Shown here: positions 1 to 5,217 of the stretch, piece by piece
Numbering within the stretch: the stretch's first letter is position 1
How the letters are laid out: every line of letters begins with the position of its first letter
Assembly: GCA_964440805.1 (NCBI GenBank)
Contig: CAYTTR010000063.1
Span: 1-6,902, forward strand
DNA length: 6,902 nt
DNA from: CAYTTR01 sp964440805
GTDB taxonomy: Bacteria > Acidobacteriota > Aminicenantia > Aminicenantales > Aminicenantaceae
Reading direction: 5' to 3'
Made by a program: the position numbers and the translations under genes
Notes under the pieces: model-generated
Seen by the model: only the letters and a program-made list of their open reading frames with translations
What the model was told of the DNA's origin: nothing
The model's database searches: none

Positions 1-2369
1 AATGATATTACTCTAATTTTCCTTCCAGTTACTTTCTGCACCGTACACCCAATATGGCGAAGCTTCTCGAAAATATGATCAGCTTGTTGAACATTAGATT
101 CTTTTAAATTATCCGGCAGCTTTTCCCAGTCAGCCATGGCCGGATCAGTAGCTCTTAGATTACTTTGCCTGGTTAGGCAATATAATTCATGAATCTCCTT
201 GGCCAGAGCCTCTCTTATATCTTTCTCAAGTTTAGGAACTCCTGTACCGATAAATGCTCTGACTGTCTTTGGATCAGCAGGATGAATGATCAGCTTTTTC
301 GAATTTCCCCATTTCTCATCCTTCAGCAGCTTAGCCACCTCCCGCCCGCTTTCATTAACAACCCCCACTGTTGCTCCCAGAGCTAAAGCTATTCTATATT
401 CAACAGCTGCGATTAAACCGCCGTTAATACCTAATACTTTGACCTTAGAAGGTTCAAGCCCGGATGAAATAATATCAATCCAATTTTGTAGTGGTTCCAT
501 TGGGCTAAAACCGTTTCCATCTGTTTTACGAAGTTCGCTGTACCTCTGGTCAACAGTAGCATCAGCTGGAATTAGTTTGGGAAGATAACCAATAGCATGG
601 ATTGTCTTCCGGTACTTTTCTCCTATCTCACCAACCAACCCACTTATTCCTTCTACCGTCCCTCCACTGATAACTGTGCCCTTGTAATCTCTGAAACCTT
701 CAAGAATCAGCTGTCTGTACTCTTTCATCTGATCTTCTATGGAAGGATCGCATCCGCCGACCACAATGACAACAGGTCCTTGTAAAGGTCTGTCTTGACT
801 TAGAATTAGCTTCCCTATTTCCTCTTTTGCTTTTTTCGCCTTTTTAAACTTTTCATTATACTCTTTAAGCTTTTCTTCCTTTTCTTTTTCTTCTTTGATA
901 TTTTTAATTTCCTCAAGAGCTTCCCGGGATTTTATCTCAGTTGTTATAGCCTTGCCAAGAAGCAGCAACCGTCGAGCCCATTCGTAACCTGAAAGCTCAG
1001 AAGCAATATCTTTGAGTCTTTCTAATGAGGCAAACGCAGTTTCAATCATCCAAGGTGCGGAGCTGAGTTGGATTGCTTTAGCGTAAGCTTCGAGGCTTTT
1101 ATATGGTTTGCCCAACAAAAGATAAAACTTGCCCATCCCATAAAATGCCCAGGGTAGATTAACGCCCGCTTTAGCCTGGTCGCTGCATCGCTGGATAGCT
1201 GAAGTAATCACAGGGCTCAACAGAGAAACTATCGATGTATCCTTGGCTGAAGATATTTCTAAATCCAGATAATTCTCTAAGGGATAAGGATCAGAGGGAT
1301 CCAGTTGAAATGCCTGGCGGTAAAGCTCTTGCACTTTTTCTTCATCGATTCCCTTCCAGGTGCCGGCCAGGGATGCCAGAGCATCTACATCTTCGTGGGG
1401 AGGCTCACAAGCCTTCTCTAAATAGTGCTGTCCTTTCTTATATTGGCGACTATGGGGTCTTTTTTTATTCATTTTGCAAAAAGCAATGCCCAGATCTCGC
1501 AGAATCGGCGGCTCCTCTGAATCGGAATATCTGGAGAGCACCTCAACAGCCTTGGGCCAATCTCCAAGGGTAATAGCCAACTTTCCAATACGACCGGCCA
1601 GATCTATATTTTCCGGGTCATATTCCAGTACAGTCTCCAGTAATTTTATTTCATCCTGCATTTGCTCCTCAGTCATATAGGCACCATAGCTGGCAGCATA
1701 AGCACTTAAACCCTTTTTTATTCTGGAAAAAGTCTTATCGGCACCCTCCAGCATAGCCGCTACACCGGCAAACTCCCGCTCCCAATGGGCCGGTATACGA
1801 AAAGAGCTTTTGTAGGCCAACTCATGAGCCGTACCCGCCCAGGCATGCTCAAGAATTGTTCTCACCTGGACTTCTGCCCTTCGATTCGGAAATTTCCTAT
1901 CATCAAGCAGTAAAGGTGGTACTTTTACATTTACATCTTTACTGGGAAAAACCTCCGGCTTAAAGCTGATAATATAATGAACCGAGCGGTAGCCAAATTC
2001 AGTAGGTTTAAGCCTCTGACTTACATCTATTGTGTTTTCCTCATCAATCTCAAAATTATTCTCTATAAATTCAGAGGCTTCTTTTACTTCTTCTGCAGTA
2101 CTTACAATGACTCTGCCTCCACACAAGTCAGTCAATTGATTTACAGGGTCTTTATATTTAGCTTTTTTGCGCTGGCATTTTTCGGCAAAGCTGGCAATGG
2201 ACTTAGGCCGCGTTTGAACAATAGTAAAAGGAGCGTATTTTTTAGCTACTTGTTTGAGAACCTGCTCCAATACTTCCGCAAAAAGCTTGTAATTTTCATA
2301 GCGCTTTTTATATTCTTCGACCTGTCGTCTTATCCAGTTTTTGGAGCTATTATTCTCCTTTATAGCCAT
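1..2369 (-). CDS. RelA/SpoT synthetase-TPR-SLOG-RyR multidomain protein (C-terminus cut by window edge)
   Basis: The frame is open for 789 codons from ATG at 2369 to the window edge. Residues 30-190 form a RelA/SpoT nucleotide pyrophosphokinase domain. Its motifs are R54-PKS-S60-K64, D81-LCGGRVIV, the Y127-RSVHY G-loop and E166-VQVRT followed by EHAWAGTAHE. D81 and E166 match the metal-binding and catalytic acids of (p)ppGpp synthetases. No HD hydrolase or TGS/ACT regulatory domain is present. Residues 240-452 carry degenerate TPR repeats, the clearest at 243-281 and 406-450. A Lys/Glu-rich, probably coiled-coil linker spans 478-517. Residues 531-712 look like a SLOG Rossmann domain, perhaps LSDAT-type, with VVGG at 536-539, SGGTVEG at 568-574 and GINGG at 647-651. 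From 742 the protein enters the module that precedes RyR domains (DWEKLP, LKESN, IGC), and the RyR domain itself should lie off the edge. A GAGGAGG site 8 nt upstream fixes the start. It probably makes or senses a guanosine/nucleotide signal. The exact product is unknown. Confidence 0.88.
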   Translation of the reverse strand, partial: MAIKENNSSKNWIRRQVEEYKKRYENYKLFAEVLEQVLKQVAKKYAPFTIVQTRPKSIASFAEKCQRKKAKYKDPVNQLTDLCGGRVIVSTAEEVKEASEFIENNFEIDEENTIDVSQRLKPTEFGYRSVHYIISFKPEVFPSKDVNVKVPPLLLDDRKFPNRRAEVQVRTILEHAWAGTAHELAYKSSFRIPAHWEREFAGVAAMLEGADKTFSRIKKGLSAYAASYGAYMTEEQMQDEIKLLETVLEYDPENIDLAGRIGKLAITLGDWPKAVEVLSRYSDSEEPPILRDLGIAFCKMNKKRPHSRQYKKGQHYLEKACEPPHEDVDALASLAGTWKGIDEEKVQELYRQAFQLDPSDPYPLENYLDLEISSAKDTSIVSLLSPVITSAIQRCSDQAKAGVNLPWAFYGMGKFYLLLGKPYKSLEAYAKAIQLSSAPWMIETAFASLERLKDIASELSGYEWARRLLLLGKAITTEIKSREALEEIKNIKEEKEKEEKLKEYNEKFKKAKKAKEEIGKLILSQDRPLQGPVVIVVGGCDPSIEDQMKEYRQLILEGFRDYKGTVISGGTVEGISGLVGEIGEKYRKTIHAIGYLPKLIPADATVDQRYSELRKTDGNGFSPMEPLQNWIDIISSGLEPSKVKVLGINGGLIAAVEYRIALALGATVGVVNESGREVAKLLKDEKWGNSKKLIIHPADPKTVRAFIGTGVPKLEKDIREALAKEIHELYCLTRQSNLRATDPAMADWEKLPDNLKESNVQQADHIFEKLRHIGCTVQKVTGRKIRVIS

Positions 2370-2377
2370 TCGAAAAA

Positions 2378-2384
2378 CCTCCTC
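2378..2384 (-). promoter_or_regulatory. Strong ribosome binding site of the RelA/SpoT-SLOG gene
   Basis: On the minus strand this reads GAGGAGG, 8 nt before the ATG at 2369. It is the best Shine-Dalgarno match of the three minus-strand genes and decides the start. The two genes upstream have only weak GTAGG-like sites, which suggests that this third gene is translated relatively efficiently. Confidence 0.8.
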
Positions 2385-2389
2385 TAATT

Positions 2390-2419
2390 ATTCCCATCCC
2401 CTCTTGGTGAATTCCCATC
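2390..2419 (-). repeat. Two 9-bp direct repeats, 21 bp apart, upstream of the RelA/SpoT-SLOG gene
   Basis: The minus-strand word GATGGGAAT occurs at 2419-2411 and again at 2398-2390. The copies start exactly 21 bp apart, about two helical turns, and lie just before the ribosome binding site. The spacing would suit a regulator binding one face of the DNA. The repeats could also be chance in a purine-rich leader, since no promoter is clearly recognisable next to them. Confidence 0.35.
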
Positions 2420-2456
2420 TGTTTATATTTATCCTGAAAATAATATTACCACTTCA

Positions 2457-2489
2457 CATGCCTTTCGGCATGCTTCTGATGACAGGCAT
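2457..2489 (-). other. Intergenic RNA hairpin with GAAA tetraloop and an alternative pairing partner
   Basis: In the 137-nt gap between the channel-like gene and the RelA/SpoT gene, the minus-strand transcript contains CATGCC-GAAA-GGCATG (2472-2457). This is a 6-bp stem closed by a GNRA tetraloop. A third segment, ATGCCT at 2489-2484, is perfectly complementary to the AGGCAT formed by the loop end and right arm, so two mutually exclusive pairings are possible. No U-tract follows, so it is not a normal intrinsic terminator. An RNA-processing site, a stabiliser or an attenuation element between the two cistrons is possible. The sequence does not decide which. Confidence 0.45.
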
Positions 2490-2506
2490 TTTGAACTAAT
2501 CCTTAG

Positions 2507-4315
2507 TTAAATCCTCCGGTAGATTTGAAAACCTGCCTGAGCAAGAAATGAGGGCAGGCCCCGCACCATATTGCGATCATACTCCTTTATCTCATCAGGA
2601 AGCTTTTCCCAGGGGACAAGATACGGACTGGTCTTCTTTTTTATATTTTTTTGTCCGGGAGAATAAGACCATCCCCGGCTACGCCTTTCTTCGCACCAGC
2701 GCTGGTGTTCCATTTCGGCCAACAGCTCCATCTCTTCCGGCAGGAACTCAAAAGAAGCAGATTCCCAATCACTCAAAGGCTGGATGCCGCAGCCTATTGC
2801 CTTCAATTTCATCTCAATATGAGCAGCTTGATGACGGTTAGACTCCTTTAAATCTTCGGGCAAGAGGTCCCAATCAACCATAGAATGATTTGTCTTAGAG
2901 GTTTGGCCTGCTTCCTTTTGATGACGGACATAATTATCGTGGATAGCCCGGGCCAGAATTTCGTGTGTTCCTCCCAGCAGTGCCTCCAGGCTGCAGGTTT
3001 TATCAAACAAACAGAATACATTAAGTTGGCTAAAATCAAGAGCATCACGGTCTTCTTTAATCAAAGTAGACAGCCCTGCTTCCTGGCTCATTCGCAAGAC
3101 AATAGGCACTTTGTGCTTTTTAGTTTTACGGGAAAGCGTTAATGCATTGACCATAACATGCACATCATCATCAAAACAGATATAGATGATATCGACATCA
3201 AAGCAGCCTGTGGAATCATAAAGAAAGTCTCCCCGTTCGAACTCAGGAGCATTCTTCTCCATCTGCCGGATATCAAACTCACAGGCCTCATCGAGCTTCG
3301 GGTACTGCAAACGCAGAAGTTCCACCTTTTTTTCAGCGGCTTTATCAATCACCACCATCCTCAGCTTCTGCTCTCGCCTTGATTGCTTCATCCACCAGTT
3401 TCTCGCAGCCTGCACGAGCAAGCTTCTTCCCATTTTACCTAAGCCGACTATTAGTATCCGAGGCTGTCTGTCTTCAGTTTCAGTATCATCTTTATAGGGC
3501 GGATATTCTCTCAGCATAAGCCGGGCTCCCCTTTCAGGCACATTGAAGAATTCAAGTCTGAACGAATCGGCATCAATAGAAAGCTCCCATCCGCCAAGAA
3601 GATTACACAGCTCAAGATCAACAATATGAATAAAAGTGGTAAGAACTCCTCTTTTGCGCGATCGAGCTATATCACGGGCCTTGAGAGCTATTTCTGCATT
3701 GGTACCATCATCAGTACATACAGAAACAAGGTATTTAGCTCTGTTGATTCCTACCTTTCGAAGAATGTTTTTCTCTGTAGCATCACCCACAAAAACAATT
3801 GCTCCTTGGTTTCGGCATTTGTCAATCAATGGATTTTCCTCATCTTCCTCAATTACCACCACCTGATACCCATGATCTAAGAATTCTTGTGCCAGCCGGA
3901 GCCCTCTTTCTCCCAGGCCGCATACCACTACATGATTCTTAAGGAAGCGTACCTTCAATAGCTGCCATTGTTTATTGAATATAGCCAAAAGAGCTTGAAT
4001 CGCTGTGTAAGCGGCCACCGCAGGCATCATGAAACGAGCTATTTCAAGTTGCCAGGGAACAGGGCCTTTTACATCGCCGGATTCAAATACAATAAGTTGC
4101 ACCACCCTGTAGAAAATATCAAATCTGGTGCTGCCATCCTCCATAGCCAAGGAGTATCTGCTGAAGCCGATATATCCTAAAACCAAGGCAAAGACCCAAA
4201 GACCTCCCACCAAAGGCCACTGAACATCCTCCCAGACGGAATGAATCCGTCTCCTCCAAAATGCCCGGAGGCGGTTATGCCAGCTATTTTTGACCGGTTC
4301 CGCTTTATTAGTCAT
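2507..4315 (-). CDS. 2-TM, tandem TrkA-N/RCK, RyR-domain membrane protein (channel-like)
   Basis: This is a complete 602-residue protein. A basic N-terminus (residues 10-25) precedes TM1 at about 34-54. A hydrophobic, possibly re-entrant segment lies at 66-78 (FYRVVQLIVFES), and TM2 is at about 95-114. TM-loop-TM followed by an RCK domain is the plan of RCK-gated ion channels, but no TVGYG potassium filter is visible. The first Rossmann domain (128-235) has G133-LGERG, acidic residues after the second strand (E156, E157) and GDAT at 177-180, as in NAD(H)-binding TrkA-N domains. A second one (286-410) begins with G291-LGKMG and has VVID at 321-324. Residues 480-515 are the RyR-preceding module (DWDLLPEDLKESN, IGC). 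Residues 521-600 are a classical RyR domain (LAEMEHQRW, GWSYSPG, VPWEKLP, YDRNMVRGLP). The spacing to the next gene (137 nt) and the shared RyR module suggest joint operation with the RelA/SpoT-SLOG protein. The weak Shine-Dalgarno site (GTAGGT) makes the start slightly less certain. The transported ion is unknown. Confidence 0.9.
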   Translation of the reverse strand: MTNKAEPVKNSWHNRLRAFWRRRIHSVWEDVQWPLVGGLWVFALVLGYIGFSRYSLAMEDGSTRFDIFYRVVQLIVFESGDVKGPVPWQLEIARFMMPAVAAYTAIQALLAIFNKQWQLLKVRFLKNHVVVCGLGERGLRLAQEFLDHGYQVVVIEEDEENPLIDKCRNQGAIVFVGDATEKNILRKVGINRAKYLVSVCTDDGTNAEIALKARDIARSRKRGVLTTFIHIVDLELCNLLGGWELSIDADSFRLEFFNVPERGARLMLREYPPYKDDTETEDRQPRILIVGLGKMGRSLLVQAARNWWMKQSRREQKLRMVVIDKAAEKKVELLRLQYPKLDEACEFDIRQMEKNAPEFERGDFLYDSTGCFDVDIIYICFDDDVHVMVNALTLSRKTKKHKVPIVLRMSQEAGLSTLIKEDRDALDFSQLNVFCLFDKTCSLEALLGGTHEILARAIHDNYVRHQKEAGQTSKTNHSMVDWDLLPEDLKESNRHQAAHIEMKLKAIGCGIQPLSDWESASFEFLPEEMELLAEMEHQRWCEERRSRGWSYSPGQKNIKKKTSPYLVPWEKLPDEIKEYDRNMVRGLPSFLAQAGFQIYRRI

Positions 4316-4441
4316 TATCTACCTACTTCTTTCAAAAATTACTCAGCAACAGTTGGAAATCTTTATTCAGAACAATAGAGCCTGTACAAATAGTTTTTTC
4401 CCTTGATATTAATATTTTTCCGATAGCCACTCTTTCCTTTT

Positions 4442-4468
4442 TTTATAAAAAATGATGAAATTAAACAA
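4442..4468 (-). promoter_or_regulatory. Weak candidate promoter for the channel-like gene
   Basis: On the minus strand TTGTTT (4468-4463) is followed after 15 nt by TATAAA (4447-4442), about 125 nt before the ATG at 4315. The spacer is shorter than the usual 16-18 nt and the region is AT-rich, so chance matches are expected. If it is real, the channel-like and RelA/SpoT genes can be expressed apart from the Nudix gene. The 194-nt gap holds no gene. Confidence 0.22.
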
Positions 4469-4476
4469 GTGTCTCC

Positions 4477-4498
4477 AAGAGCTTTTCGCTCTTTTTTT
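4477..4498 (+). terminator. Hairpin plus T-tract oriented on the plus strand
   Basis: AAGAGC (4477-4482), loop TTTTC, then GCTCTT (4488-4493), running into further T to 4498. This has the shape of an intrinsic terminator for plus-strand transcripts, although no plus-strand gene lies before it. Read on the minus strand, 12 nt after the Nudix stop codon, the same hairpin is preceded by an A-tract and is not followed by a U-tract. It should therefore terminate Nudix transcripts poorly. Its likely role is either to block antisense transcription into the Nudix gene or to act as a plain 3' stabilising hairpin. Confidence 0.5.
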
Positions 4499-4509
4499 CA
4501 TTCTTGAAG

Positions 4510-4914
4510 TCAATTTATTAAGTCTAAATACGCACTTATTTGTTCTTCCATAGAGGTGCTCAAGAGGTAATTTTTATATTCCTTTGGTTCAATCCAGACA
4601 TAGGCTGCATGCTCTGAGCTTAAATTAACCCTTCCTTCAATGTAACCACAGAGGAAAGTAATCCCTGTTATCCAGAAATGATCTTTGTAAAAATGCCAGG
4701 TCTTAAAGGGACGACCCACTTTAATATCCAGCCCCACTTCTTCCTTGACTTCTCTTTTTAATGCTTCTACTAAATTTTCACCGTAATCTATCTTTCCACC
4801 GGGGAGTTCCCAGAGTCCCGGGTCAAAACCGCTTTCTGGTGAACGCTGAAGCAGAAGAATCTTTTCATTTTTTCTAATAATTGCTTTTGCAGCCACTCCT
4901 AAACGTCTATTCAT
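4510..4914 (-). CDS. Nudix hydrolase, MutT-like
   Basis: This is a complete 134-residue protein of normal size for a single-domain Nudix enzyme. The full Nudix box lies at residues 40-62: G40, E46, then R54-E-V-K-E-E-V-G-L62, matching Gx5Ex7REUxEExGU without any substitution. E55, E58 and E59 are the expected Mg-binding acids. Upstream, LLLQRS (20-25) and GLWELPGG (33-40) are typical of MutT-type nucleoside triphosphate pyrophosphohydrolases. Such enzymes hydrolyse nucleoside diphosphates linked to another moiety (NTPs, dNTPs, nucleotide sugars, alarmones). The substrate cannot be read from this sequence. The start at 4914 has an AGGTAGGA-type site about 6 nt upstream. It lies 194 nt upstream of the channel-like gene on the same strand with no good terminator in that direction, so co-transcription is possible but not shown. 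A role in destroying the nucleotide signal of the neighbouring system is a hypothesis. A housekeeping sanitation enzyme is equally possible. Confidence 0.92.
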   Translation of the reverse strand: MNRRLGVAAKAIIRKNEKILLLQRSPESGFDPGLWELPGGKIDYGENLVEALKREVKEEVGLDIKVGRPFKTWHFYKDHFWITGITFLCGYIEGRVNLSSEHAAYVWIEPKEYKNYLLSTSMEEQISAYLDLIN

Positions 4915-4990
4915 TTAAATTCCTACCTAAGCTATCTTGCTCCGTTTTTCACCGGCTGGATTTCTCAGCCAATGCTTACAGGAGAAAGTG

Positions 4991-5046
4991 ATTTGTTCTG
5001 ATTTAACATCCTCCTCTTAGCCAAATAAAATGATATCAGAACAAAT
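4991..5046. repeat. Perfect 12-bp inverted repeat with 32-bp spacer
   Basis: ATTTGTTCTGAT at 4991-5002 is the exact reverse complement of ATCAGAACAAAT at 5035-5046. Pairing stops immediately beyond both ends. The arms lie upstream of the Nudix gene, and the minus-strand TATCAT next to the right arm could serve as a -10 element. Possible readings are a two-site operator bound by a looping or dimeric regulator, a long-loop RNA hairpin, or ends of a very small decayed element. No transposase or target duplication is visible. Confidence 0.6.
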
Positions 5047-5165
5047 AAATTCACCGGAAAATATAAGTTCAAACTTAAATTTATTAATTGGAGTTTACTT
5101 TCCACTGAGGCAAGAATATCGAAAACTTGTTTTAATTGCAAGGCTTGGGACAAGATTTGTTTGAT

Positions 5166-5200
5166 TTGACATTTAAATTAAATTTTATTAAAGCTTATAA
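5166..5200 (+). promoter_or_regulatory. Candidate promoter of the secreted metalloprotease gene
   Basis: A perfect -35 hexamer TTGACA lies at 5166-5171 in very AT-rich DNA. Possible -10 hexamers are TATTAA (5186-5191, spacer 14) and TTATAA (5195-5200, spacer 23). Neither has the ideal 17-bp spacing, so the -35 match may be partly chance. The position, about 20-50 nt before the start codon, is plausible. Confidence 0.3.
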
Positions 5201-5205
5201 AAAAT

Positions 5206-5214
5206 AGGGGAGGG
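5206..5214 (+). promoter_or_regulatory. Ribosome binding site of the metalloprotease gene
   Basis: AGGGGAGGG is followed by AAA and then the ATG at 5218. Spacing is on the short side, but this is the only ATG here followed by a signal peptide, and an in-frame TAA at 5179-5181 closes the frame upstream. The start is therefore secure. Confidence 0.7.
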
Positions 5215-5217
5215 AAA

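Larger units (their letters stand above)
4915..5217. other. Divergent intergenic region between Nudix and metalloprotease genes
   Basis: The 303-bp region separates two divergent genes and should contain both promoters. It holds a 5-bp hairpin (4954-4958 with 4966-4970, GGCTG/CAGCC), a perfect 12-bp inverted repeat (4991-5002 with 5035-5046), a 6-bp palindromic element TAAGTT-CA-AACTTA (5064-5077) and a TTGACA box next to the protease gene. I see no convincing gene: the only open frame (minus strand, 5153-4965) needs a TTG start and lacks a spaced ribosome binding site. Confidence 0.7.

Noticed and set aside
1..2369. Possible frameshift or pseudogene in the long minus-strand frame at the left edge.
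   Set aside because: Codon-by-codon reading from 2369 to 3 shows no stop and an uninterrupted set of domain motifs. The gene is only truncated by the window.
189..2387. Several plus-strand open frames, including one of 136 codons at 1977-2387.
   Set aside because: They lie antisense to the continuous RelA/SpoT-TPR-SLOG frame, which has recognisable motifs throughout. Their products show no domain features.
2548..4180. Plus- and minus-strand open frames inside the channel-like gene.
   Set aside because: All are alternative frames of the 602-residue protein, whose TM, RCK and RyR features account for the region.
4965..5153. Open frame on the minus strand (62 codons) with a hydrophobic middle section.
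   Set aside because: It needs a TTG start without a Shine-Dalgarno site. The internal ATG next to AGGAGG has zero spacing, and the frame overlaps the inverted repeat. Not supported as a gene.
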